The notes under the pieces are model-generated. The model searched no databases. It was not told the DNA's origin and saw only the letters and a list, made by a program, of their open reading frames with translations. Shown one piece after another: positions 19,676-27,314 of a stretch of 55,112 nt of DNA (positions within the stretch are counted from its first letter, which is position 1; the number at the start of each line of letters is the position of its first letter). The position numbers were made by a program, and so were the translations under genes. The stretch lies in the NCBI RefSeq assembly GCF_000735195.1, contig NZ_JPIM01000015.1:1-55112 (forward strand). The letters are read 5' to 3'. This DNA is from Chloroflexus sp. MS-G (GTDB lineage Bacteria > Chloroflexota > Chloroflexia > Chloroflexales > Chloroflexaceae).

Positions 19676-20463
19676 AGGCATTTGCCCGGCGAGTGGTGCT
19701 AATTACCGGTGCCGGTGGTGGACTTGGGCGTGAGTTCAGCCGTCAGTTACTAGCCGCAGGAGCAGAACTCATCTTGAGTAGTCATAACCCACACCGGTTA
19801 CGCACTGCCGCAGAATTCGCAGCCCAACATCAATTACAACCAGGCGCGGGGCGGATTCGTGCCTTGTTGCCGGCTGATCTCAGCGATGCTGACGATTGTG
19901 ATCGACTGGCTCAGCAAGTCAAACAGATAGCGCCTGATCTCGAGTTGATCATTCATAACGCCGGTATTGGGCTGTACGGACCACTTGACGCAATTCCGAT
20001 AGACGCTGCCGAGCGTCTGTTGCGGATCAACTTGTATGCACCAATCCGCCTCACCGCTGCACTCTTGCCAACCCTGCGCACTAAGCCACGTAGTCAGATA
20101 GTGTTTATCTCGTCAATTCTCGGTCGTGCAGCACTACCGAATATCAGCATTTACTGCGCGGCAAAATTTGGGCTCCGCGGTTTTGCCAACGGTCTTGCCG
20201 CCGACGGCTATTGTGTCAGTACAGTGTATCCCTTCTTCACCCAAACCGACATCCTCGATGCACCACAGTACGGAGTTAGCTCCAAACGACGTGTACCGAC
20301 CTGGTTGCTCGATCAACCGGCGCCTGTTGTACAAGCCAGTCTGAACGGGATCGCTGCCCGTCAGCGCGATATATATCCCAGTTGGAAGGCCCGTCTTTAT
20401 GGAGTGACTGCTGAAATTGCGCCTGGAATCCTGCCTCCGTTCAGTCGATTGGTCGCAGGGTAA
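19672..20463 (+). CDS. Short-chain dehydrogenase/reductase
   Basis: This 263-residue classical SDR has the coenzyme motif TGAGGGLG (12-19), NAG (96-98), and the catalytic Ser148, Tyr161 and Lys165 (YCAAK). It oxidises or reduces a hydroxyl/carbonyl using NAD(P). Its ATG overlaps the R2lox stop (ATGA), so the two enzymes are made together. An alcohol produced by R2lox oxygenation could be its substrate, but that is inference. The C-terminus is short and has no membrane segment. It is the last gene of the operon and is followed by a hairpin. Confidence 0.88.
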   Translation: MKAFARRVVLITGAGGGLGREFSRQLLAAGAELILSSHNPHRLRTAAEFAAQHQLQPGAGRIRALLPADLSDADDCDRLAQQVKQIAPDLELIIHNAGIGLYGPLDAIPIDAAERLLRINLYAPIRLTAALLPTLRTKPRSQIVFISSILGRAALPNISIYCAAKFGLRGFANGLAADGYCVSTVYPFFTQTDILDAPQYGVSSKRRVPTWLLDQPAPVVQASLNGIAARQRDIYPSWKARLYGVTAEIAPGILPPFSRLVAG

Positions 20464-20486
20464 GTGAAGCCAGCACACAACACCTT

Positions 20487-20520
20487 CCCCCTTTCGCTCC
20501 CTTTATGATAAGAAAGGGGG
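20487..20520. terminator. Hairpin after the R2lox operon
   Basis: CCCCCTTTC (20487-20495) pairs with GAAAGGGGG (20512-20520) over a 16-base loop, 23 bases after the SDR stop codon. No T-tract is present, so termination is likely but not certain. Confidence 0.45.
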
Positions 20521-20688
20521 AGTGTTACGGTAGATGCAGTTGCTGCCCCTCACATTCTCCCTTCAGCTTCTACACGGGCTGAGGAAGAGGGAGCATTGCC
20601 GGAGAGGCATTTTGAAGCCAAACCGAAGCTAAGGACATTGCCCCCCTCTCGCTTGTACCGCCAGGTAGTGCATTTCAGAAAAACATAC

Positions 20689-20694
20689 TATAAT
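20689..20694 (+). promoter_or_regulatory. -10 element for the M20 peptidase gene
   Basis: TATAAT occurs in an AT-rich segment 35 bases before the ATG at 20730. The -35 is weak. Confidence 0.5.
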
Positions 20695-20729
20695 CCAGAC
20701 TTGATATGATATAAAGACAGGAACACTCT

Positions 20730-21818
20730 ATGAATGATCTTGATCTTGAACTAACCCGTCTCACCTGTGACCTGATCCGGTTTGAGACGATTGCCGACCG
20801 GCCCGATCAATTACAGGCAGCGATTGATTACGTTGCCACCTATCTGGCTAATATTCCGAAGGTTCATCTTGAACGAAGTAGTGCCAATGATAAGCCAGCG
20901 CTGGTCGTGACACTACAACCTACCCGCTCACCACGGCTGATGATCAACGGTCATCTGGATGTGGTAGTCGGTCAAGCGAACCAATTTATACCCGAAGTTC
21001 GCGATGGCCGTATTTACGGACGTGGTAGCCAGGACATGAAAGGCAGTATCGCAGTTATGATGCGGCTGATCCGCGATCTAGCGCAACTACCGCAGCCACC
21101 GGATATTGGCTTTCAGTTCGTGACCGATGAAGAGATAGGTGGACGCCAGGGTACAGGACGGTTGCGCGACGAGGGTTGGCGGTGCGATTTTATGCTTTGC
21201 CTTGAACCAACCGATCTCGGTATTATGTTCGAGCACAAAGGAGGCATGTGGGCACAACTACGGATCCCCGGTCGCGCTGCTCATGGATCGCGGCCCTGGG
21301 AAGGTGATAATCCGATCTACCGACTGACCCGGGGTATTCAAACGATCCATGAACGGTATCCACCACCGGTTGGCCCGAACGACTGGCGCACGTCGGTAAC
21401 CCCCACCGAAATTCGGGTTGGCGCCGGTTCGCGTAATCAGGTACCGGCAGAGGCGCTGGTAACTTTCGACATTCGCTGGACAGCCGACACCACGCCAGAA
21501 GCCATTCAAGCGGATTTAGCAGTAGCCTTCCCAGATGCGGAATTTGTTAGCGTGATGGCAAGTGCTGGCTTACGTACTGACCCTGAACACCCCGATGTTG
21601 AGCGAATAGCCGACATTATTGAGCGCCACACCGGCCAGTCACCACGTTTCTACCGCGAACACTTTGCAACCGACGCCCGTTACTATTCACACATTGGCGT
21701 TCCGGCAATCTGCCTTGGCCCGATTGGCGCTGGCTTGCATTCGGCAGAAGAATGGGTTGACATTGCCAGTTTGACTACGCTGTATCACATCATCACCGAT
21801 TATATTGACACATTGTAG
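20730..21818 (+). CDS. M20 family metallopeptidase (ArgE/DapE/CPG2-like)
   Basis: This 362-residue di-zinc amidohydrolase acts in the cytosol on an N-acylated amino acid or small peptide. The metal-site motifs are NGHLDVV (His75, Asp77), GRGSQDMKG (bridging Asp102), TDEEIGG (catalytic base Glu134, metal Glu135), the CLEPTD segment (Glu159), and a late His in GAGLHSAEEW. A lid/dimerisation domain occupies ~residues 170-280. DapE, ArgE and acetyl-deacetylases share these features, so I do not assign a substrate. The RNA methyltransferase gene follows after 14 bases, and the two are likely cotranscribed. Confidence 0.88.
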   Translation: MNDLDLELTRLTCDLIRFETIADRPDQLQAAIDYVATYLANIPKVHLERSSANDKPALVVTLQPTRSPRLMINGHLDVVVGQANQFIPEVRDGRIYGRGSQDMKGSIAVMMRLIRDLAQLPQPPDIGFQFVTDEEIGGRQGTGRLRDEGWRCDFMLCLEPTDLGIMFEHKGGMWAQLRIPGRAAHGSRPWEGDNPIYRLTRGIQTIHERYPPPVGPNDWRTSVTPTEIRVGAGSRNQVPAEALVTFDIRWTADTTPEAIQADLAVAFPDAEFVSVMASAGLRTDPEHPDVERIADIIERHTGQSPRFYREHFATDARYYSHIGVPAICLGPIGAGLHSAEEWVDIASLTTLYHIITDYIDTL

Positions 21819-21832
21819 GATCACAGCTTCTT

Positions 21833-22969
21833 ATGCTCTACATATTACAAACTCTGCCTGGACTGGCCCCGCTCACGTGGCGAGAAGTGGAACAGACGAT
21901 TCGGCCCACCGCCGACCGACCGGCACCCCGTCAGCTCGGTGTGCGTGGTGTACCAGCACGCAACGATCTCATCTTGCTCGATCATCGCGGTTCAATCCGT
22001 TCGCTTATGGCACTACGAACCATCGAAGATGTCTTCGTAGTCGCTGCACGCGGCTTCAAAATCGCACCCGATCAACGGGGGTTACGCCAGATACACGCCG
22101 CTACGCGCAACGAAGAAACGATCAAACCGGCACTGGAACTCTGGCAGCGCCTCAACGGTAAGAAACGCAACGGGCGTTTTCGCGTCGTTACCCGTATGGT
22201 AGGCAAACACAACTTCCACCGGTATGAGGTTGGCCGGGCGGTAGCCGATGCGATCCGTGACGGCTGGCCTGGACACTGGCAACTGGTAGATGAAGAAGCC
22301 GAACTGGAAGTGTGGGCCACACTGCTTGAACAAGAGCTGATCATCGCAATTCGGTTAACAGACAGCTCAATGCGACAACGTGAGAAGGTTGCACACCTAC
22401 CGGCCTCGCTGCGTCCAGCACTGGCGGCGGCGATGGTGATGCTTACCCATCCCGAAGCTGATGACATCTTTCTCGATCCGATGGCCGGCGCCGGCACACT
22501 GCTGCTAGAACGAGCAGCAGCCGGGCCTTTTACCACACTTTACGGCGGCGATATTAGTCCGGCGGCGGTGACTGCAATGAATGCTAATCTTCGGCATGTT
22601 CGCGGTCACGTCGTGATCCGACGTTGGAACGCGATCAGATTACCGTTACCCGACGCCAGTGTGAATAAGGTGGCGGTCAATTTACCCTTTGGCAATCAGA
22701 TTAGCGAGGGGGAGGACCTGGGTGAACTCTACCGTGACGTGCTATACCACATTGCACGAGTGCTGAAGCCCGGCGGACGATTGGTAACCCTCGTTGCCGA
22801 TCAGCAACTGCTTGATAAAGTACGGGCACAGGCAGCACCGGTATTGCGTCCGGTTGCACGGCATCGGGTGTTCGTGCTCGGTCAGCGAGCTACTATTTGT
22901 GAACATATTCGGGTGGCCGGTGAGGTGAAATCACTATCGACACCAACGCCAGATGAAGAAGCTGATTGA
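21833..22969 (+). CDS. THUMP-type SAM-dependent RNA methyltransferase
   Basis: This 378-residue protein has an N-terminal region (~1-160) like the THUMP/ferredoxin-like module of tRNA and rRNA guanine-N2 methyltransferases, beginning YILQTLPGLAPLTWREV. A Rossmann methyltransferase domain follows, with the SAM motif DPMAGAGTLLLERA (~215-228), acidic motif YGGDISPAAVTAMNAN and the catalytic motif NLPFGNQI, a variant of the (D/N)PP(Y/F) loop of N-methyltransferases. Family resemblance is to Trm14/TrmN enzymes that modify G6 of tRNA, or to RlmL-like enzymes. The target nucleotide is not determined here. Confidence 0.83.
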   Translation: MLYILQTLPGLAPLTWREVEQTIRPTADRPAPRQLGVRGVPARNDLILLDHRGSIRSLMALRTIEDVFVVAARGFKIAPDQRGLRQIHAATRNEETIKPALELWQRLNGKKRNGRFRVVTRMVGKHNFHRYEVGRAVADAIRDGWPGHWQLVDEEAELEVWATLLEQELIIAIRLTDSSMRQREKVAHLPASLRPALAAAMVMLTHPEADDIFLDPMAGAGTLLLERAAAGPFTTLYGGDISPAAVTAMNANLRHVRGHVVIRRWNAIRLPLPDASVNKVAVNLPFGNQISEGEDLGELYRDVLYHIARVLKPGGRLVTLVADQQLLDKVRAQAAPVLRPVARHRVFVLGQRATICEHIRVAGEVKSLSTPTPDEEAD

Positions 22970-23011
22970 GAGTGAGGAAGAGGGCAAGGAGTGTGGCTGG
23001 CGCGAAAGCAT

Positions 23012-23082
23012 GTTGGTACCCCCTTACGCAATAGTCGCATGGGTATGGTACGTGCCCAATGAGAAATCTGGGTTTTTGATCA
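23012..23082 (+). repeat. Copy B of a 71-bp dispersed repeat
   Basis: This segment is the reverse complement of 33870-33940, with 56 of 71 positions identical by hand alignment and no gaps. The right 36 bases (23047-23082) match at 34 of 36. It lies in the gap after the methyltransferase gene, with no coding potential. See the findings. Confidence 0.7.
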
Positions 23083-23200
23083 TAACCTCAGAAAAAACCA
23101 CAGGCTGGAGATGATCGGCGTATCAACCCTGACCAAAAACTGAAAACGTTGCCGAAATCTGGCAGACCAACGGTGACTTACCCGCACCCGGAGAAGCGCT

Positions 23201-23596
23201 TTGCTTACCAAACTGAAACATCGTGCTCGTGCTCTAAAACGAGAAGCTTACGCTCTGTACATAGCCACTCGTGATCCACGAGTTCCCTGGTACGTCAAGG
23301 TTTTCGTAGGTCTGGTGGTAGCACATACGTTTAGCCCCATAGACTTGATCCCAGACTTTATTCCTGTCCTTGGCTACCTCGATGACATAGTTATCACACC
23401 GCTGGGAATTGCACTGGCCCTAAGAATGATACCATCTGAAGTAATGAGTGATGCCCGGCAGAAAGCTGAAGTGTTGTTGCAGCAAGGAAAACCGATCAGT
23501 CGGGCCGGAGCAATCATGGTGGTTGCCATCTGGCTTGTGATCATTATCGCTGTTATATGGTCAGTTGTGCGAGTAGTAAGCGGCCAGCCTGCCTGA
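23201..23596 (+). CDS. YkvA-like DUF1232 membrane-associated protein
   Basis: This 131-residue protein carries the DUF1232 core at ~25-65: PRVPWYVKVFVGLVVAHTFS followed by PIDLIPDFIPVLGYLDD, the family signature. A second hydrophobic segment near residues 100-125 suggests a C-terminal membrane anchor. The start is TTG with GGAG seven bases upstream. No ATG or GTG fits better. Molecular function of DUF1232 proteins is not known. It stands between repeat-rich gaps with no operon partner. Confidence 0.8.
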   Translation: MLTKLKHRARALKREAYALYIATRDPRVPWYVKVFVGLVVAHTFSPIDLIPDFIPVLGYLDDIVITPLGIALALRMIPSEVMSDARQKAEVLLQQGKPISRAGAIMVVAIWLVIIIAVIWSVVRVVSGQPA

Positions 23597-24136
23597 GCAC
23601 TTGTCAGGAAAACGACACCAAGATCAGTAACAACGTTTGTGCTGAACAGGCGGTAAAGAGAACCACCCGACACACGCTTGCATTTACCGCTACGAAGCGC
23701 AATGAAGAGCCTACCTAAACAATCCATCATCACCTCACGACGGATGAACCTTGTCGATGGAGGCAAGACGATTTACCGGTAGGGATGAGGCGACGCCTCA
23801 CCCCTACCGGTGTCCACGACGATGATCACGGCGCCGGTGCTACCGAACGTTGTCGCACCACAGACCACAGAGAGATGACGCTTTCGGATAACACACTGAT
23901 CTGGCTGAGCACGACCTGCGCTGACCTTACATTGCTCGGAACAAGGGATTTCGGATCGGTGCTAACGCGAGCTGGCGCACCTCTAACCATGCTGGTGATC
24001 GATCACCCTCACCTTCTCTGCTATACGGAATGAACGTAAACACCTAGAACGAACGCAACTGCACACCCTTTCAACCATCTCTTTGGAATATAGGGTATGA
24101 TAAGGGTTGATATTATACTGGTGGAGATAACACTCT
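23597..24136. other. Intergenic region with a large palindrome
   Basis: This 540-base gap has no supportable gene. Its main structure is the 18-bp-arm palindrome at 23775-23811. The right end has AT-rich sequence that may hold a promoter for the small ORF at 24137, but no clear -35/-10 pair with normal spacing. Confidence 0.45.
23775..23811. repeat. Palindromic repeat (CACCCCTACCG type)
   Basis: Arms ACCGGTAGGGATGAGGCG (23775-23792) and CGCCTCACCCCTACCGGT (23794-23811) pair with one mismatch around a single central base. The 12-base TCACCCCTACCG recurs in another palindrome at 44427-44460, so this is a dispersed REP-like element. Confidence 0.6.
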
Positions 24137-24319
24137 ATGCCACACCAACTTCGTTCATTGATCAGCACCCTAATCATTCTGTTTGTCTTCTGGCTCATCT
24201 GGTCGCGGCTGCACGTCGTGATCTTTGTGCAGATGCCGTGGTGGGGGTTGCTCTTGTTGGCGGTTGGAATATACCTGGTTATTGACTACGGGGTAGACAA
24301 ACTCTTTGGCCGACGTTAG
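24137..24319 (+). CDS. Small hypothetical membrane protein
   Basis: This is a 60-residue open frame with two hydrophobic stretches (~9-23 and ~36-52) and a positively charged C-terminus ending in FGRR, consistent with a two-pass membrane protein. A GGTGGAGA sequence about nine bases before the ATG could act as a ribosome binding site. No family is recognised. It is transcribed towards the minus-strand ybeY gene, whose end lies 46 bases away. Confidence 0.5.
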   Translation: MPHQLRSLISTLIILFVFWLIWSRLHVVIFVQMPWWGLLLLAVGIYLVIDYGVDKLFGRR

Positions 24320-24365
24320 CCACGCTACACGTCGGCCACCTTCGTAGCGATAGCAGGTAAGCCAA

Positions 24366-24830
24366 CTATACACGAGGTAAGCCGAGGATTGCCATAACAG
24401 CCTCTTCACGCTCGCGCATGCGTGCCGCTTCAGCAGGGCTGCGCTCGTGATCGTAACCGAGCAGATGAAGTACACCATGAACGGTCAGATAGGCCAGTTC
24501 ACGCGCCGGGCTATGACCATGCTCAACAGCTTGAGCCAAAACGCGCTCGAACGAAATCGCAATATCACCGAGATACCGGGGTTGATCAGGTGCAGTCACA
24601 AAAGGACTGGCGCCACCATCATCGGCGAACGAAAGCACATCAGTTGGCGCATCAACTCCCCGAAAATCGCGGTTAAGCCGATGCAGTTCCGCATCGGTCG
24701 TTACCCGAATACCGATCTCGCAACCGTAAGGAACCTGTTCAGCCGTCAGCACGGCAGTCGCGGCGCGTTCGATGAGTGCCGTATCGGCAGAAATGCCCTC
24801 ATCAAGTTGAACTTCAATGATATACTGCAT
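24366..24830 (-). CDS. ybeY: Endoribonuclease YbeY
   Basis: This single-strand-specific metallo-RNase acts in 16S rRNA 3'-end maturation and ribosome quality control. The zinc motif is VHGVLHLLGYDHE (HGxLHLxGYDH), near residues 115-127. Upstream come LNRDFRGVDAPTDVLSF and YLGDIAISFE, both characteristic. I place the start at ATG 24830 (154 residues), because homologs begin at about this point. The frame extends 16 codons further upstream without a better ribosome binding site. It ends 46 bases from the small ORF on the other strand. Confidence 0.92.
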   Translation of the reverse strand: MQYIIEVQLDEGISADTALIERAATAVLTAEQVPYGCEIGIRVTTDAELHRLNRDFRGVDAPTDVLSFADDGGASPFVTAPDQPRYLGDIAISFERVLAQAVEHGHSPARELAYLTVHGVLHLLGYDHERSPAEAARMREREEAVMAILGLPRV

Positions 24831-24951
24831 ACGTACTAGTCCGCAGGAGCGATGATACTCTTGCCAACACCCTGCCAACGCAGAACGGTTTTAACGTGAG
24901 TTTAAAACATGATCTCTTGCCTGAGCTACGTCGGGATGTAGCATCAGATTT

Positions 24952-24986
24952 TCTGGACTGCTAGAGCGATGCTTCAGCAGTCCAGA
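24952..24986. terminator. Hairpin between the NUDIX gene and ybeY
   Basis: Perfect 11-bp arms TCTGGACTGCT (24952-24962) and AGCAGTCCAGA (24976-24986) surround a 13-base loop. The structure follows the ppa-NUDIX pair and precedes ybeY on the minus strand. No T-tract follows on the minus strand, so the role is uncertain. Confidence 0.5.
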
Positions 24987-25030
24987 TGTTACTCGCTCAA
25001 TCTTTTTTACGCCGGTCTACCGGACATCAA

Positions 25031-25483
25031 TTACGAATGATCGGTCGCCCTACCGAGCAACTGCCCGGCCAACAGTAACACCTCGCGCTCTCGCTCGAAG
25101 GAAACCCGTCGAAGGGCTTCATCAAGCGGAAACCAGCGCGCATCATCAACTTCACCAGTCTGAGGACGCACCTCACCCCGCACGTACCGAATTAAAAACA
25201 GATCGACATACTTGTGGATTCGACTAGCGCCCGAGCGAAACCAGTATTCAATTGTAGCTAGATGGCGCTCGACCACACCTTCCAACCCCGTCTCTTCGGC
25301 AATTTCACGCACGGCCGCTGCCTCCGCTGTTTCGCCACGGTTGACGTGCCCCTTTGGCAGGCCCCAACGCTCACCACGGTCGGTTGCAATAAGCACCACT
25401 TCGATCTGCGTGGCAACGATTCGGTATATAACACCGCCAGCCGAATAGGCTGTACGATGCGAAAGTGAACGGCGTGACGTCAT
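25031..25483 (-). CDS. NUDIX hydrolase
   Basis: This 150-residue protein hydrolyses a nucleoside diphosphate linked to another moiety. The NUDIX box spans ~45-67, starting GHVNRGETAEAAAVRE and continuing IAEETGLEG, with the metal-binding Glu residues in REIAEE. A C-terminal GQLLGRATDHS tail is unremarkable. The open frame extends far upstream over the pyrophosphatase gene. The ATG at 25483, ten bases after the ppa stop codon, removes that overlap and gives a standard-length enzyme that is likely translated by coupling. Substrate class is not determinable. Members acting on Ap4A or mRNA caps share the WGLPKGHV sequence. Confidence 0.88.
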   Translation of the reverse strand: MTSRRSLSHRTAYSAGGVIYRIVATQIEVVLIATDRGERWGLPKGHVNRGETAEAAAVREIAEETGLEGVVERHLATIEYWFRSGASRIHKYVDLFLIRYVRGEVRPQTGEVDDARWFPLDEALRRVSFEREREVLLLAGQLLGRATDHS

Positions 25484-25493
25484 GGATGTTTGC

Positions 25494-26045
25494 TCAGGCA
25501 CGTTTGAGCACGCGACCGGCACGCATGTCCCAGTAGCGATCAATTGAGTATTGAATCCGCTCGCGAGCGACATCTGCCGACTCCCAGCCAACCGGTTCAA
25601 CCCGCGATCCTTCGAGGTCTTTGTAAACGGTAAAAAAGTGCTCAACTTCACGCAGATAGTGCGCCGGCAGGGCAGTATAGTTGTGATAATCGGCAAAAAA
25701 GGGATCGTATTGCAACACTGCCAGCACTTTATCATCAGGTTCACCTTTGTCGAGCATGCGGAACAGACCTAACGGTCGTGCTTCGACAATACAACCGGGA
25801 AAGGTCGGCAGGTTTGTCATGACCAAAACATCGAGCGGATCACCGTCATCATAGTACGTTTGTGGCATAAAGCCATAGTCACCGGGATACTGTACTGCGG
25901 AATAGAGCACCCGGTCAAGGCGAAATGCACCAATTCGCTTATCAAATTCATATTTGTTGCGAGACCCTTTAGGGATTTCGACCACGACATGAATTACATT
26001 CGGAACGTCTGGTCCGGGTTCCAGATCGTGCCACAAGTTCTGCAT
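25494..26045 (-). CDS. ppa: Inorganic pyrophosphatase (family I)
   Basis: This 183-residue cytosolic enzyme hydrolyses pyrophosphate from biosynthesis. Family I signatures are EIPKGSRNKYEFDK, YPGDYGFMPQTYYDDGDPLDVLV (metal Asp residues within DGDPLDV) and DDKVLAVLQYDP. The start used here is the ATG at 26045, preceded by GAGG six bases away. An in-frame GTG at 26057 coincides with that site and would not itself have one. It is the upstream partner of the NUDIX gene. Both enzymes clean up phosphoanhydride products. Confidence 0.93.
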   Translation of the reverse strand: MQNLWHDLEPGPDVPNVIHVVVEIPKGSRNKYEFDKRIGAFRLDRVLYSAVQYPGDYGFMPQTYYDDGDPLDVLVMTNLPTFPGCIVEARPLGLFRMLDKGEPDDKVLAVLQYDPFFADYHNYTALPAHYLREVEHFFTVYKDLEGSRVEPVGWESADVARERIQYSIDRYWDMRAGRVLKRA

Positions 26046-26094
26046 CGGTAGCCTCACTTACCAAACACATCTAAACCTATTCCTCTACGGCAAG

Positions 26095-26103
26095 ATTATA
26101 ACA
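26095..26103 (-). promoter_or_regulatory. Extended -10 promoter for ppa
   Basis: On the minus strand TGT-TATAAT lies about 50 bases before the ppa ATG. A TTGACG is present but only nine bases upstream, too close to serve as -35. Confidence 0.45.
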
Positions 26104-26255
26104 CGTAACCGTCAAGAAGTTCATCAGACAAAACACATCGCACAAAAGCGCTTTCCGATGACGAGGGTGAACAACGTCTTTCGGCGAACATCACCTGAAA
26201 ACACCACGTAGCGCTGTCTCGCCCGGTGTCGCTGATCTCAAAACCGTTTCATCTA

Positions 26256-26264
26256 TGCTACAAT
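26256..26264 (+). promoter_or_regulatory. Extended -10 promoter for glpX
   Basis: TGC-TACAAT lies about 70 bases before the glpX ATG at 26337. The -35 is weak. Confidence 0.5.
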
Positions 26265-26336
26265 TCAGATTAACGTCAGGCGTGAAGTCGGCGCGCCAGT
26301 ATGCAGGGATTGCCGGCAAGAGAACGGAGGTTCGCG

Positions 26337-27314
26337 ATGGAGCGTAACCTTGGCATGGATTTAGTACGTGCAACGGAAGCTGCGGCACTACGTTCGGGGC
26401 GCTGGATGGGTCGGGGCGATAAGAATGGCGCCGATCAGGCTGCAGTTGATGCAATGCGGATGGCGCTAAACAGCGTACCGATGAATGGGATTGTCGTTAT
26501 TGGTGAAGGCGAAAAAGATGAGGCACCGATGCTTTACATCGGTGAACGGGTAGGTACCGGTGAAGGCGAAGAGTTCGATGTTGCGGTCGATCCAGTGGAA
26601 GGAACTACATTGTTAGCAGAAGGAATGCCCGGCGCAATTGCCATCGTCGCAGTTGCTGAACGCCATTCATTCTACAACTGGCGCGGCATTCCATACATGG
26701 ATAAGCTGGCCGTTGGCGAACGGGCTAAAGGCGTCATCGATATTAATGCTCCGGTAGCGTACAACATTCGTGCCGTAGCCCGCACCCTCAACAAGCAAGT
26801 CGAAGATGTGACGGTAGTTGTACTTGATCGTCCCCGCCACCGTGATCTGATTCGTCAGATTCGTGAGGTCGGCGCCCGCATCAAGCTGATACCCCACGGC
26901 GATGTGAGCGCCGGTATTATGACCAGTATTGAAAATCCACCTGCCGACCTCCTGATGGGGATCGGCGGCGCTCCAGAAGCAGTCTTGACCGCTGCTGCGC
27001 TTAAGTGTCTAGGCGGTGAGATTCAGTGCAAAGTCTGGCCGCGTAACGACGAAGAACGGGCACGGCTCGCCGAGTTGGGCATCGATCCGAAGCAAGTGCT
27101 GACGACTCGCGATCTGGTGCGCGGAGAAAATGTTGTTGTCGCAGCAACCGGTATTACGTCGGGCGAGTTCTTGCGCGGCGTAGAATATTTTGGCGGCGGT
27201 GCACGCACGCACAGCGTAGTGATGCGCTCGCGTTCGGGAACGGTGCGGTATATCGATGCAACACACCGCTGGGATAAATTGATGCGCATTTCTGATATGC
27301 CGTATGTTCGTTAA
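26337..27314 (+). CDS. glpX: Class II fructose-1,6-bisphosphatase
   Basis: This 325-residue enzyme of the GlpX type removes the 1-phosphate of fructose 1,6-bisphosphate in gluconeogenesis. Recognisable are GDKNGADQAAVDAMR, the metal-binding IGEGEKDEAPML, and VDPVEGTT (the DPxxGTT motif of the Li-sensitive phosphatase superfamily), followed by GDVSAGI and MGIGGAPEAVLTAAALKC. The ATG at 26337 is chosen because GGAGG lies six bases upstream. An earlier in-frame ATG at 26301 has no such site. The 3' end overlaps the next gene by 11 bases. Some class II enzymes also cleave sedoheptulose 1,7-bisphosphate; that cannot be judged here. Confidence 0.93.
   Translation: MERNLGMDLVRATEAAALRSGRWMGRGDKNGADQAAVDAMRMALNSVPMNGIVVIGEGEKDEAPMLYIGERVGTGEGEEFDVAVDPVEGTTLLAEGMPGAIAIVAVAERHSFYNWRGIPYMDKLAVGERAKGVIDINAPVAYNIRAVARTLNKQVEDVTVVVLDRPRHRDLIRQIREVGARIKLIPHGDVSAGIMTSIENPPADLLMGIGGAPEAVLTAAALKCLGGEIQCKVWPRNDEERARLAELGIDPKQVLTTRDLVRGENVVVAATGITSGEFLRGVEYFGGGARTHSVVMRSRSGTVRYIDATHRWDKLMRISDMPYVR

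Noticed and set aside
25484..25744. N-terminal extension of the NUDIX frame
   Set aside because: It reads through the pyrophosphatase coding region out of frame; the ATG at 25483 gives a normal NUDIX protein.
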